A stretch of 64,000 nucleotides of DNA from Shewanella sp. 1CM18E (GCF_023161665.1 NZ_JALNTW010000007.1:74016-138015); one strand, 5' to 3'; positions 55,002 through 63,990 are shown, counted from the stretch's first letter. The notes: generated by a model from the letters alone, not told the origin. Numbers and translations are program-made.

Positions 55002-56936
55002 ATGAGTATATTTGAGCATTACCAACAGCGCTATGAGAAAAAACTCGACGAAGAGTATTCATTAGAAGACTTTTTAAAAATCTGCAAACAAGACCGCAGC
55101 GCGTACGCATCTGCTGCAGAACGATTATTGATGGCTATTGGTGAGCCAGAGGTAATTGACACTTCAAAAGATCCTGTATTAAGCAGACTATTTTCAAACC
55201 GCTTAATCTCTCGCTATCCAGCATTTAAAGATTTCTATGGCATGGAAGAAGCCATTGAGCAAATTGTGGCTTATTTAAAACATTCAGCTCAAGGCTTAGA
55301 AGAGTCAAAGCAGATCTTATATTTACTCGGCCCCGTGGGTGGTGGTAAATCATCGTTAGCAGAAAAACTTAAAGCTTTGATGCAAGATGTTCCTGTATAT
55401 GTGTTAACCGCTGATGGCGTTCGCAGTCCGGTAAACGACCACCCTTTTTGCCTATTCAACGTCGATGAAGACGGAGATATTTTAAAGGGCGAATACAACA
55501 TCCCCGAGCGCTATCTGAAAACGATTATGTCACCTTGGGCGGTTAAACGTTTACATGAATTTGGCGGTGATATTTCAAAATTCAAAGTGGTCAAGGTTTA
55601 CCCTTCAATACTCGACCAACTCGCTATAGCCAAAACTGAACCTGGAGATGAAAATAACCAAGACATTTCATCACTGGTGGGTAAAGTAGATATTCGTCAA
55701 CTTGAGCATTTTGCGCAACATGATGCTGACGCCTATTCGTACTCTGGAGCACTATGTCGAGCGAACCAAGGCATGATGGAGTTTGTTGAGATGTTTAAAG
55801 CACCAATTAAGGTGCTACATCCACTATTAACTGCCACTCAGGAAGGTAATTATAATGGTACAGAAGGCTTATCTGCCCTGCCTTTCTCTGGCATTATTTT
55901 AGCTCACTCCAACGAGTCAGAATGGACTACCTTTAGAAACAACAAAACTAACGAAGCATTTTTAGACCGTGTTTATATCGTTAAAGTGCCTTATTGCCTC
56001 AGAATTTCGGAAGAAGTTCGAATTTACGAAAAACTACTTGCAAATTCAGAGCTTGCTAATACGCCGTGTGCACCAGGAACCCTAGAAACCCTGGCACAAT
56101 TTAGTGTGTTATCAAGGGTCATCGCGCCAGAGAACTCCTCTATTTATTCTAAAATGCGCGTATACGATGGTGAAAGCTTAAAAGATACTGACCCTAAAGC
56201 TAAGTCATATCAGGAATATCGCGATTACGCTGGTGTTGATGAAGGCATGCTAGGCCTATCCACTCGATTTGCTTTCAAAATTCTTTCGCGAGTATTTAAT
56301 TTTGACCATACCGAAATAGCTGCAAATCCAGTGCATCTGTTTTATGTATTGGAACGTCAAATAGAGCAAGAGCAGTTCCCGTCGGAAATGGCTGAACGTT
56401 ACTTAGAGTTTTTAAAGGGATACCTAATACCTAAGTATGTTGAATTTATTGGTAAAGAAATTCAAACAGCCTATTTGGAGTCTTACTCTGAATATGGTCA
56501 GAATATTTTTGATAGGTATGTTACTTATGCTGACTTTTGGATCCAGGATCAAGAATATCGCGACCCTGAAACAGGTCAGCTTTTCGATAGAGCCGCTTTA
56601 AATGCCGAGCTTGAGAAAATAGAAAAGCCTGCGGGAATTAGCAACCCTAAGGACTTCCGAAATGAAATTGTCAATTTCGTGTTGCGTGCTCGCGCCAATA
56701 ACGAAGGTACAAATCCACTTTGGACAAGCTATGAAAAATTACGAACGGTAATTGAGAAAAAGATGTTTTCGAATACTGAAGATCTATTACCAGTTATCTC
56801 TTTCAATGGTAAAACCTCGACGGATGATCAACGGAAACACGATGATTTTGTCAATCGTATGATGGAAAAAGGCTACACCCAAAAACAAGTAAGACTGCTT
56901 TCAGAGTGGTATTTGAGAGTAAGAAAGTCTTCTTAA
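55002..56936 (+). CDS. prkA: PrkA-family serine protein kinase / AAA+ protein (YeaG)
   Basis: About 644 residues collinear with E. coli YeaG. The N-terminal AAA+ module has LLGPVGGGKSSLAEKL (Walker A, about residue 108) and ALPFSGIILAHSNESEW; the C-terminal kinase-like PrkA domain follows (about residues 400-640). The chosen ATG begins MSIFEHYQQRYEKK, as in YeaG, and follows AGGGGG at 6 nt; an upstream GTG at 54981 is rejected. YeaG is induced by nitrogen and carbon starvation in enterics and acts with YeaH. Here prkA-yeaH-ycgB form one operon. Confidence 0.95.
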   Translation: MSIFEHYQQRYEKKLDEEYSLEDFLKICKQDRSAYASAAERLLMAIGEPEVIDTSKDPVLSRLFSNRLISRYPAFKDFYGMEEAIEQIVAYLKHSAQGLEESKQILYLLGPVGGGKSSLAEKLKALMQDVPVYVLTADGVRSPVNDHPFCLFNVDEDGDILKGEYNIPERYLKTIMSPWAVKRLHEFGGDISKFKVVKVYPSILDQLAIAKTEPGDENNQDISSLVGKVDIRQLEHFAQHDADAYSYSGALCRANQGMMEFVEMFKAPIKVLHPLLTATQEGNYNGTEGLSALPFSGIILAHSNESEWTTFRNNKTNEAFLDRVYIVKVPYCLRISEEVRIYEKLLANSELANTPCAPGTLETLAQFSVLSRVIAPENSSIYSKMRVYDGESLKDTDPKAKSYQEYRDYAGVDEGMLGLSTRFAFKILSRVFNFDHTEIAANPVHLFYVLERQIEQEQFPSEMAERYLEFLKGYLIPKYVEFIGKEIQTAYLESYSEYGQNIFDRYVTYADFWIQDQEYRDPETGQLFDRAALNAELEKIEKPAGISNPKDFRNEIVNFVLRARANNEGTNPLWTSYEKLRTVIEKKMFSNTEDLLPVISFNGKTSTDDQRKHDDFVNRMMEKGYTQKQVRLLSEWYLRVRKSS

Positions 56937-56945
56937 AAAGCCCAG

Positions 56946-56963
56946 GGGGGAGTTTACTCCCCC
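56946..56963 (+). promoter_or_regulatory. GC-rich hairpin between prkA and yeaH
   Basis: GGGGGAG-TTTA-CTCCCCC is a 7-bp GC-rich stem with a tetraloop, 10 nt after the prkA stop and shortly before the AGGAGG of yeaH. There is no T run, so it should stabilise or process the mRNA rather than end it. Confidence 0.6.
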
Positions 56964-56984
56964 ACTATCGGCTAGGAGGTGCGC

Positions 56985-58253
56985 ATGACAAGTTTTATTG
57001 ATAGAAGACTTAACGCCAAAGGTAAAAGTACCGTCAATCGTCAACGATTTATTAATCGTTATAAAAAGCAGATTAAAAAAGCGGTAAGTGATGCGGTAAC
57101 CCGCCGCAGCGTGACTGACGTTGATAAAGGCGAAAAGATCAGTATCCCTACTCGCGACATTAGCGAGCCTACATTTCACCAAGGTAACGGGGGCGTCCGT
57201 GAGCGCGTCCATCCGGGTAATGATAAATTTGCCCGGGGCGATCAAATTGAACGTCCACCAAAAGGACAGGGACAAGGTGCCGGACAAGGGGACGCATCAG
57301 ACTCTGGCGAAGGCCAAGATGATTTTGTGTTCCAAATATCTAAAGATGAATACCTAGAGCTTCTATTTGAAGATCTTGAGTTACCTAACTTGCAAAACAA
57401 TCGATTAAATAAACTCGTGGAATACCAAGTTTATCGAGCGGGTTTTACCAATGATGGCGTTCCTGCCAATATTAATATTGTACGCTCCCTACGCTCATCA
57501 CTTGCTCGTAGAACTGCGATGACTTCCACTAAGAAGTCCAAGCTAATTGCATTAGAACGTGAGCTTGAGGATCTTGAAAATACCCCTGGCTCAAAAGCTG
57601 AACGTATATTGTCGCTTAAGGCCGAAATCAAAGATCTCAAAGAACGGATCAAGAAAGTGCCATTTATTGATACCTTCGATTTACGTTACAACAATTACGC
57701 TAAACGTGAAGTACCATCTAGTCAGGCGGTAATGTTTTGCCTCATGGATGTATCTGGCTCTATGGATCAGGCAACCAAAGATATGGCGAAACGATTTTAC
57801 ATATTGCTGTATTTATTCCTAACTCGAACCTATAAAAATCTCGAAGTAGTGTATATCCGCCATCATACACAAGCAAAAGAAGTCGATGAGCATGAGTTTT
57901 TCTACTCGCAAGAAACAGGCGGTACAATTGTATCTAGTGCTCTCAAACTTATGCATGAGATCCAGCAAAAACGTTATCCTGAGAATGAGTGGAACATATA
58001 TGCAGCTCAAGCATCGGATGGCGACAACTGGGCCGATGACTCACCTTCTTGTCATGAGCTTTTAGAAAAGAAATTACTGCCTGTGGTGCGCTATTTTAGT
58101 TATATCGAAATCACTAATCGTGCACACCAAACCTTGTGGCGAGAGTATGAAGATTTACAAAAATCACATGCCAATATTGCAGTTCAACATATCAAGCAGG
58201 CTGAGGATATTTACCCAGTATTTAGAGAGCTTTTTAAAAAGCAGGCTGTGTAG
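56985..58253 (+). CDS. yeaH: YeaH, UPF0229 family VWA-domain protein
   Basis: About 422 residues matching the UPF0229/DUF444 family. The N-terminus is basic ([31 protein letters not shown]). A Gly/Gln-rich disordered stretch (about residues 88-106) and a coiled coil (about residues 175-220) precede a von Willebrand A-like domain with the MIDAS motif [12 protein letters not shown] near residue 250. It probably partners PrkA in a stress-signalling complex. The ATG at 56985 follows AGGAGG at 5 nt; a GTG two codons upstream overlaps that site. Confidence 0.94.
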   Translation: MTSFIDRRLNAKGKSTVNRQRFINRYKKQIKKAVSDAVTRRSVTDVDKGEKISIPTRDISEPTFHQGNGGVRERVHPGNDKFARGDQIERPPKGQGQGAGQGDASDSGEGQDDFVFQISKDEYLELLFEDLELPNLQNNRLNKLVEYQVYRAGFTNDGVPANINIVRSLRSSLARRTAMTSTKKSKLIALERELEDLENTPGSKAERILSLKAEIKDLKERIKKVPFIDTFDLRYNNYAKREVPSSQAVMFCLMDVSGSMDQATKDMAKRFYILLYLFLTRTYKNLEVVYIRHHTQAKEVDEHEFFYSQETGGTIVSSALKLMHEIQQKRYPENEWNIYAAQASDGDNWADDSPSCHELLEKKLLPVVRYFSYIEITNRAHQTLWREYEDLQKSHANIAVQHIKQAEDIYPVFRELFKKQAV

Positions 58254-58262
58254 GAGGCGCTA

Positions 58263-59777
58263 ATGGATACTCCAAATAAAACAACACCAATGGATGATGG
58301 CCCAGATTGGAACTTTGATTTATTACAAACCTATTTAACCGAAATTGAGCGCGTTGCCGGGATCTACCGCTTAGATGCATACCCGAATCAAATAGAGGTC
58401 ATTACTGCTGAGCAAATGATGGATGCTTATGCCGGTATTGGCATGCCAATAGGTTATACGCACTGGTCGTTTGGTAAACGATTTATCGAAACAGAACAGG
58501 GCTATAAACGCGGCCAGATGGGGCTTGCCTATGAAATTGTAATTAATTCAGATCCTTGCATCGCTTACCTGATGGAAGAAAATACCATCACAATGCAAGC
58601 GCTGGTAATGGCGCATGCAAGCTTTGGTCATAATAGTTTTTTTAAAGGCAACTACCTTTTTAAAACGTGGACTGATGCAAGCTCTATTATTGATTACCTT
58701 GTGTTTGCTCGAAACTATATCAGCGAATGTGAAGAACTTTACGGCATTGAAAAAGTGGAAAGTATTATCGACTCTTGCCATGCCCTTATGAGTTATGGCG
58801 TTGATAGATATAAACGTCCGAGTGAAATATCGTTCAAAGAGGAGAAAGTTCGCCAAAAAGACAGAGAAGCCTACTTACAAAGTCAGGTTAATGAACTATG
58901 GCGCACCATTCCCGATCAACCACAAGAAGAGGCTAAGCTTGAAAAAACTAACTTTCCATCAGAACCACAGGAAAATATTCTCTACTTCATCGAGAAAAAT
59001 GCCCCACTATTAGAGCCTTGGCAACGGGAGATTGTTAGGATAGTTCGTAAAATGGGGCAATACTTCTACCCCCAGAAACAGACTCAAGTGATGAATGAAG
59101 GCTGGGCAACGTTCTGGCATTACACCATCTTAAATCACCTTTATGATGAGGGCTTAGTCACTGACAGGTTTATGCTGGAATTTCTACAAAGCCACACCAA
59201 TGTTGTCGCGCAGCCAAACTATAACAGCCCCTATTATAGTGGTATTAACCCTTACGCTTTGGGTTTTAATATGTTTGTCGACATACGTCGGATCTGTGAA
59301 AACCCAACAGAAGAAGATAAAGAGTGGTTTCCTGATATTGCAGGGAGTGATTGGTTAACAACCTTACACTTTGCAATGGAAAACTTTAAGGACGAAAGTT
59401 TTATTAGTCAGTATCTATCGCCTAATATCATCAGACAATTTAAGCTGTTTTCTATTCTTGATGATGATAGAAAAAACCATATCCAAGTTTCGGCAATCCA
59501 TGATGATTCTGGATATAAAGAGATCAGAGAAAAACTATCTCAGCAATATAACCTCTCTAATCTTGAGCCTAATATTCAAGTACAGAACGTTGAAGTAAAA
59601 GGAGATCGTTCATTAACCTTAAGGTATATACCCAACTCAAGGATCCCACTGGCTGATACTTGTCAGCAAGTAGTAAAACATCTGCACCGCTTATGGGGAT
59701 TTGATGTAAAACTTGAGCAATGCGATGAGGGAAAGATCAGCATTATTGCGGCTTGCCCCGAAAAACCTGCAGAATAA
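58263..59777 (+). CDS. ycgB: SpoVR family protein YcgB
   Basis: A 504-residue protein of the SpoVR family. Blocks include YPNQIEVITAEQMMDAYAGIGMPIGYTHWSFGKRF, MAHASFGHNSFFKGNYLF, QVMNEGWATFWHYTILNHLYDEG and NPYALGFNMFVDIRRI, with His/Glu residues of a possible metal site (HASFGHN, NEGWATFWH). In Bacillus SpoVR affects spore cortex; in proteobacteria the gene is part of the PrkA-YeaH-YcgB module and its biochemistry is unsettled. Its Shine-Dalgarno AGGAGG overlaps the yeaH stop, so the operon is tight. Confidence 0.94.
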   Translation: MDTPNKTTPMDDGPDWNFDLLQTYLTEIERVAGIYRLDAYPNQIEVITAEQMMDAYAGIGMPIGYTHWSFGKRFIETEQGYKRGQMGLAYEIVINSDPCIAYLMEENTITMQALVMAHASFGHNSFFKGNYLFKTWTDASSIIDYLVFARNYISECEELYGIEKVESIIDSCHALMSYGVDRYKRPSEISFKEEKVRQKDREAYLQSQVNELWRTIPDQPQEEAKLEKTNFPSEPQENILYFIEKNAPLLEPWQREIVRIVRKMGQYFYPQKQTQVMNEGWATFWHYTILNHLYDEGLVTDRFMLEFLQSHTNVVAQPNYNSPYYSGINPYALGFNMFVDIRRICENPTEEDKEWFPDIAGSDWLTTLHFAMENFKDESFISQYLSPNIIRQFKLFSILDDDRKNHIQVSAIHDDSGYKEIREKLSQQYNLSNLEPNIQVQNVEVKGDRSLTLRYIPNSRIPLADTCQQVVKHLHRLWGFDVKLEQCDEGKISIIAACPEKPAE

Positions 59778-59797
59778 TTATTAGGAATATTCAGCCA

Positions 59798-59827
59798 TAA
59801 AAAAAGCGCCTTAAAGGCGCTTTTTTA
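59798..59827. terminator. bidirectional intrinsic terminator between ycgB and rplY
   Basis: AAGCGCCTT/AAGGCGCTT with long A and T runs on either side. It serves both convergent genes. Confidence 0.95.
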
Positions 59828-59843
59828 TCAAATCAGCTTAAAA

Positions 59844-60131
59844 TTAAGCGAATTTGAAGTCAACGTGTTCGATCATAGGCTTGAACGCATGGCGTTGCAT
59901 GTCTTGAACGCGAACTTTAACATCTTTACCTTCTAGAGCGATAGTTAGCTCAGAAGTGTAGAAATCTTGGTTCTCTTGAATGTTGATGATATCTTTGTGT
60001 TCAAAAACAATAGAGATAGCTTCTTTACCTGGACCGTAGATAACACCAGGAACTTTCTTAGCGTGACGTAGGCGGCGGCTCGAACCTTTCCCGATTTCTG
60101 TACGAACTTGTGCAGCGATAGTGTAAGACAT
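59844..60131 (-). CDS. rplY: 50S ribosomal protein L25
   Basis: A 95-residue protein with the short (enteric-type) L25 fold that binds 5S r[38 protein letters not shown] and [22 protein letters not shown]. Length equals E. coli RplY (94). It is convergent with ycgB and has a strong promoter. Confidence 0.97.
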   Translation of the reverse strand: MSYTIAAQVRTEIGKGSSRRLRHAKKVPGVIYGPGKEAISIVFEHKDIINIQENQDFYTSELTIALEGKDVKVRVQDMQRHAFKPMIEHVDFKFA

Positions 60132-60212
60132 ATTTAACTCACTTTATAAAATAAAACAAAAAAATTTAAAGTCATCATTTTCGACCAACGACGACTTGCT
60201 TAAAGCGGGCGG

Positions 60213-60241
60213 ATTCTAACATAGCACTTTTAAATTAACAA
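60213..60241 (-). promoter_or_regulatory. candidate sigma70 promoter of rplY
   Basis: On the minus strand TTGTTA (60236-60241) and TAGAAT (60213-60218) are 17 bp apart, leaving a leader of about 75 nt before the L25 start. Confidence 0.6.
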
Positions 60242-60279
60242 AGTTTATCGCACGTAATTACTCAAATATATGCCGAACA

Positions 60280-60864
60280 TTACCAATTTCTGACCGGGCC
60301 AGTATCAATATGAACGAAACCTGAATTTGGATAGTAGCCGACTCCGCCAAGTTTTAACTCAATAGCCGCCTCGCGGATATGAGCTAGTTTGACACCAGGT
60401 AAGGCCAGATCTAATGCCATTCCTTTCATATGGTAGCTTTTCTTGGCAACACCATTACTGTTTTTAGCTAACATTGCATTGGTTTTTGGCGAGCGATAGC
60501 CAGATATAACATGCAACTCATCCTCAAAACTCAGCTCTTCAGTTAATTTAAACGCAAAATCAAAAAGGCGTTTATCCATTGGTGCAGATTCATTTTGACG
60601 ATGATCTCTAAGCACTTGGCTAAAATCAGTTAAAATTTCACTTTGATAGTTACCATCTATCCAGTAGCTTCCCTGCCCGCGTTCACCTGTGTGGCGATTA
60701 TAAAAGCCCAAGCTTCTCACCCCGGTTGTTGAACGACTTGCTTGCGCTTTTGATGGCAACATTGAAAACATCGCTACGCCACCTAAGCCTAATAATAACT
60801 GTCTACGAGAGGAACATACTACTGACACACTTTCACCACTGACTACTTTTCCAACAACTGGCAA
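60280..60864 (-). CDS. mepK: MepK-like murein endopeptidase (DUF882, peptidase M15 family)
   Basis: Up to 194 residues. A Tat-type signal (SSRRQLLLGLGGVAMF, cut near KAQA) precedes a peptidase M15_3 domain. Zinc ligands are visible: His in KKSYHMKG, Asp in MALDLALP and His in GFVHIDTG. The domain also has VISGYRSPKTNAML. E. coli MepK (YcbK) cleaves peptidoglycan cross-links and is adjacent to ldtD, as here. The longest frame starts with TTG; a GTG 12 codons later (60828) would leave seven residues before the RR pair and is the better match to YcbK. Confidence 0.88.
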   Translation of the reverse strand: MPVVGKVVSGESVSVVCSSRRQLLLGLGGVAMFSMLPSKAQASRSTTGVRSLGFYNRHTGERGQGSYWIDGNYQSEILTDFSQVLRDHRQNESAPMDKRLFDFAFKLTEELSFEDELHVISGYRSPKTNAMLAKNSNGVAKKSYHMKGMALDLALPGVKLAHIREAAIELKLGGVGYYPNSGFVHIDTGPVRNW

Positions 60865-60924
60865 GCAAACTAACCTTTCAGAAATAAGAAATCAAGCGCA
60901 GAAGCTAAATTAGCTAAAACTGCA

Positions 60925-62319
60925 CTACAAGTCATTGATCTGTGCACTTTCGCTGTCTTGAACCTGAGGCCGGCTGTGCATTTGGTAGATATCATTTCTA
61001 AACTGCGCTTGATTTGAATCATCCATCCAAGCCGTCCAATAAACTAAATGAACGTTCAATTTAGAATTGAGTGCGAACCATTGAGTGCGTGTTCTGTCTC
61101 TGTGTCTATCAACCCACGTTTGCTTATCTTTAACTAAATTTGCAGCCATCCAGTTAGCTAAACCTTCAACGTTTTGCACGCGAATACACCCTGATGATAA
61201 GGCTCGATTACTACGCTCGAATAATTCCGGGTCTGACGTGTCATGTAAATAAACGCTAAAATCATTGGGAAAGTAAAACTTATAACGCCCTAACGTGTTA
61301 TTTAAGCCCGGACGTTGCACAAATCGGTATGGAAATGGTCCTTTGGCTAAATCACTCCACTGCTCCGCAGTTCTTTGCATGCGATTATCATCTCGATCGT
61401 ACACATCAAAATTACGCTCTGCGATATAGTTACCGTCTTTTCTTACTTGTGGGAGTAGATCGTTGTAGAGGATTTTTTTCGGCACGCGCCAACTAGGATT
61501 AATCACTACATTTGAAATAGAGCTACTAAGCAAAGGCGTAGGTCTATAGGGTTTACCTACAATAACTTTAGAGGCTAACTCTACTCTGCCCTCATTAAAC
61601 AACTCCATCTCAAATGCTGGAATATTGATAACTAAGAAGCGCTGTTCTCGTTGAGCCATAAATTCTGCGCGTTGAACAAAATTGTTTGCCAATATTGATG
61701 CCCTTTCTGCAGGCAAAATATTTAACCATTTTATAGTTTCAGGGCCGATAACAGCATCCGGTTTTAAGCCGTGTCGCAATTGAAAACGTTTCAATGCTTC
61801 GGCTACAGAACTGTCTAATAATGTTGATTCTGAAGCAGAGGTTTCTATATCGCCCAACAGCCATAAACGTTTAACGACATCTGCAATAATTGGATCTTGC
61901 TTACCTGGACGAACAAGCTGTGATAGCTGGATTGGCTGCCACCAATCTTGCTCAGCGAGCCACATTAAATGACGGATTCGATTCTGAACCTGCAAATAGC
62001 CAGCAAGTTGAGGCTCTAAAGCCAGTGCTCTTATAAATGGATCATCAAGTTTATTTAGAGCAGCATTGTTTATAGGGATCTGTCGTGATTGCCAAAACGC
62101 TTGAATATCTGTTTCTATTTGCTGAATTGCTTCGGACTGGACAGATTGTTGTGCTAACACGACTTTATGTTGGTCAAACTCCGAATTCGGCTTAACCAAA
62201 GCAATAAGTGATACCTGTTGATATAGCATTTTTTTAGCACGTTGAAGTCGTTCATCAGCAAGGCTAACAACACTAAAACACAGCAAGCTTATACAACATA
62301 TAAAACGACAAAACACCAT
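60925..62319 (-). CDS. ldtD: L,D-transpeptidase, LdtD (YcbB)-like
   Basis: A 464-residue periplasmic protein with a signal peptide (to about residue 21, VSLA). A peptidoglycan-binding domain (about residues 165-210: LKRFQLRHGLKPDAVIGPETIKWLN) is followed by the YkuD catalytic domain with VIVGKPYRPTPLLSS, YLHDTSDPELFERSNRALSSGCIRVQNVEGLA; the Cys in SSGCIR is the nucleophile. It forms 3-3 cross-links in peptidoglycan. E. coli LdtD is 615 residues; this one is shorter. It lies 60 nt upstream of the MepK-like gene, probably in the same operon. Confidence 0.91.
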   Translation of the reverse strand: MVFCRFICCISLLCFSVVSLADERLQRAKKMLYQQVSLIALVKPNSEFDQHKVVLAQQSVQSEAIQQIETDIQAFWQSRQIPINNAALNKLDDPFIRALALEPQLAGYLQVQNRIRHLMWLAEQDWWQPIQLSQLVRPGKQDPIIADVVKRLWLLGDIETSASESTLLDSSVAEALKRFQLRHGLKPDAVIGPETIKWLNILPAERASILANNFVQRAEFMAQREQRFLVINIPAFEMELFNEGRVELASKVIVGKPYRPTPLLSSSISNVVINPSWRVPKKILYNDLLPQVRKDGNYIAERNFDVYDRDDNRMQRTAEQWSDLAKGPFPYRFVQRPGLNNTLGRYKFYFPNDFSVYLHDTSDPELFERSNRALSSGCIRVQNVEGLANWMAANLVKDKQTWVDRHRDRTRTQWFALNSKLNVHLVYWTAWMDDSNQAQFRNDIYQMHSRPQVQDSESAQINDL

Positions 62320-62599
62320 CTAACATCCCTTTTAAACTACTTTGATTAAGTATGGCAAACAATTGTGTTTTGTATATGAACAAAACATAAATTAACCAGC
62401 CTTATCCATCGCTGTTGTAGAAGGCTAAAACCCATCGCGTAATTGTTTCTTAGTATTAGCGAGTTAGCGAGAGTACAAAAATATTGAGCTTGTTATAGAA
62501 AACAAGATTGACTCTAGGGCTATAGCTCTGACAAAAATGCAGTCGTTATTTTCATTAGCTGCAAAATAACCCCACATTTCAACGCAAAGGCTTTAATGA
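62320..62599. other. intergenic, no gene seen
   Basis: About 280 bp between ldtD and the tRNA-Leu remnants. The last 15 bp (AAAGGCTTTAATGAT) resemble the end of the repeated terminator, so the repeat array probably once extended further left. Confidence 0.4.
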
Positions 62600-62676
62600 T
62601 GCTCCCCGTGGCCAAACTTGAACTGGCACACTTACTCAGCGAGGCCGATCTTATTAAAAGTAATCCCTTGTACTTT
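62600..62676 (-). pseudogene. truncated tRNA-Leu 3' half (remnant 1)
   Basis: On the minus strand this stretch ends with the variable-arm, T-arm and acceptor sequence of tRNA-Leu (GTTCAAGTTTGGCCACGGGG) but lacks the 5' acceptor strand and D arm, and the anticodon region is replaced. It also carries mutations at the CCA position, so it cannot be a working tRNA. Confidence 0.75.
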
Positions 62677-62693
62677 TGCCACAGCCGTAAATA

Positions 62694-62723
62694 CAAAAAA
62701 GCCCCCGCTTATGCGGAGGCTTT
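62694..62723 (-). terminator. terminator of the left tRNA-Cys/tRNA-Leu operon
   Basis: On the minus strand GCCTCCGC...GCGGGGGC forms the stem, followed by TTTTTT, only a few bases beyond the tRNA-Leu CCA end. Confidence 0.9.
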
Positions 62724-62728
62724 AATGA

Positions 62729-62814
62729 TGGTACCCGTGGCCAGACTTGAACTGGCACGCTTATTCAGCGAGGGATTTTAAATCCCTTGTGTCTACCGAT
62801 TCCACCACACGGGC
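62729..62814 (-). tRNA. tRNA-Leu (TAA), left copy
   Basis: An 86-nt minus-strand tRNA beginning GCCCGTGTGGTGGAATCGG with a long variable arm (CTCGCTGAATAAGCG), T loop GTTCAAGTC and encoded CCA. The anticodon loop TTTAAAA gives anticodon TAA. It equals the copy at 63784-63869. Confidence 0.96.
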
Positions 62815-62935
62815 AAACTCTTTGATTTTGATGATACGTATTGCCGGTATCAATACTGCTTACTCACTTGCTATTTAAACTAAAGAGTAAACTCACCAAA
62901 TTCTTGTTCTTTTCATCATAACTCTTAAAGAATTA

Positions 62936-63009
62936 TGGAGGCGCGACCCGGAGTCGAACCGAGATCGACGGATTTGCAATCCGCAGCATAGCCATTCTGC
63001 CATCGCGCC
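62936..63009 (-). tRNA. tRNA-Cys (GCA), left copy
   Basis: A 74-nt minus-strand tRNA starting GGCGCGATGGCAGAATGG with anticodon GCA (GGATTGCAAATCC) and encoded CCA. It is upstream of tRNA-Leu by 121 nt in one transcript, directly after a sigma70-type promoter. Confidence 0.96.
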
Positions 63010-63041
63010 TTCTTGTTTCCCATCACTTGGGAACGAGGCAC

Positions 63042-63069
63042 ACTTTACCTGAATTAAAATCTCAGTCAA
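63042..63069 (-). promoter_or_regulatory. candidate promoter of the left tRNA-Cys/tRNA-Leu operon
   Basis: On the minus strand TTGACT (63064-63069) and TAAAGT (63042-63047) are 16 bp apart and are followed by a GC-rich discriminator. A TTCCC/GGGAA hairpin lies in the short leader. Confidence 0.6.
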
Positions 63070-63376
63070 TAATAAATTAAATGATTTTATTCAACTGGTT
63101 AAAACGCGATCTAACCAGACAAATAACGCTCAGTAGATGCTTATAAAATAGCTAGTTAAGGTAATAAAGGCTCAGTTTTACTTGCCTTGTTCTTTCCTCA
63201 ACCAAAACAAGTAAAGATACCTGCTGATCTAGCGCACTTACATGCTAAATTTTAATTAAGGTTATAACCTGCTAGTTATAAATGCCTTCCCTTAGCAGCC
63301 GACAGAGAGACTTATACCAATTAGTATAAAGATTTAATCGCTCAGCGGCTGCTTTAAATACTTTTCTTAAAGAGGA
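63070..63376. other. spacer between duplicated tRNA units
   Basis: About 300 bp with no gene. It includes the dispersed 18-bp dyad TTATACCAATTAGTATAA at 63312-63329. The window shows no second promoter here for the array on its right, since that array is read from the tRNA-Cys copy at the window edge. Confidence 0.5.
63312..63329. repeat. 18-bp dyad, second copy of the dispersed motif
   Basis: TTATACCAATTAGTATAA is the exact reverse complement of 18902-18919. Both are intergenic. Confidence 0.6.
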
Positions 63377-63455
63377 TGGTGCCCGTGGCCAGACTTGAAC
63401 TTAGATGCCTTATTTAACGAGGCCGCTCTTATTAAAGGTAATCCCTTGTACTTTT
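63377..63455 (-). pseudogene. truncated tRNA-Leu 3' half (remnant 2)
   Basis: It contains the tRNA-Leu T arm, 3' acceptor strand and CCA (GTTCAAGTCTGGCCACGGGC) joined to unrelated 5' sequence. The variable arm differs from the true gene but agrees with remnant 4 at 63654-63732. Confidence 0.75.
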
Positions 63456-63472
63456 TTCATCGGCGTAAATAC

Positions 63473-63501
63473 AAAAAAGCCCCGGTTAATGCGGAGGCTT
63501 T
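63473..63501 (-). terminator. terminator in the remnant array
   Basis: A slightly degraded copy of the terminator at 62694 (GCCTCCGC...CCGGGGC and T run on the minus strand). Confidence 0.75.
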
Positions 63502-63506
63502 AATGA

Positions 63507-63582
63507 TGGTACCCGTGCCCAGACTTGAACTGGCACGCTTATTCAGCAAGGCCGATCTTATTAAAAGTAATCCTTTGTGCCT
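63507..63582 (-). pseudogene. truncated tRNA-Leu 3' half (remnant 3)
   Basis: The best-preserved remnant: variable arm GCTGAATAAGCG, GTTCAAGTC T loop and CCA match true tRNA-Leu, while the 5' half is missing. Confidence 0.75.
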
Positions 63583-63605
63583 TACCGCAACTCAAATTTC
63601 AGACG

Positions 63606-63635
63606 TAAAAAAACCAGCTCGGTGGCTGGTTTAAA
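63606..63635 (-). terminator. terminator of different sequence in the remnant array
   Basis: On the minus strand AACCAGCCACCGAGCTGGTT forms a stem-loop with a run of seven T. Its sequence differs from the other terminators in the array. Confidence 0.85.
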
Positions 63636-63653
63636 TACTCTTCTTAAAGAAGA

Positions 63654-63732
63654 TGGTACCCGTGGCCAGGCTTGAACTTAGATGCCTTATTTAACGAGGC
63701 CGCTCTTATTAAAGGTAATCCCTTGTACTTTT
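63654..63732 (-). pseudogene. truncated tRNA-Leu 3' half (remnant 4)
   Basis: It has the 3' acceptor strand and CCA of tRNA-Leu with a T arm resembling remnant 2 and no 5' half. It directly follows the terminator of the intact right-hand tRNA-Leu. Confidence 0.75.
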
Positions 63733-63749
63733 TTCATCGGCGTAAATAC

Positions 63750-63779
63750 AAAAAAGCCCCCGCTAATGCGGAGGCTTTA
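63750..63779 (-). terminator. terminator of the right tRNA-Cys/tRNA-Leu operon
   Basis: GCCTCCGC...GCGGGGGC with TTTTTT on the minus strand, equivalent to 62694-62723. Confidence 0.9.
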
Positions 63780-63783
63780 ATGA

Positions 63784-63869
63784 TGGTACCCGTGGCCAGA
63801 CTTGAACTGGCACGCTTATTCAGCGAGGGATTTTAAATCCCTTGTGTCTACCGATTCCACCACACGGGC
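63784..63869 (-). tRNA. tRNA-Leu (TAA), right copy
   Basis: An 86-nt minus-strand tRNA, anticodon TAA, encoded CCA, identical in the bases read to the copy exactly 1,055 bp to the left. Confidence 0.96.
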
Positions 63870-63990
63870 AAACTCTTTGATTTTGATGATACGCATTGTC
63901 GGTATCAATACTGCTTACTCACTTGTTATTTACACTAAAGAGTAAACTCACCAAATTCCTGTTCTTTTCATCATAACTCTTAAAGAGTTA

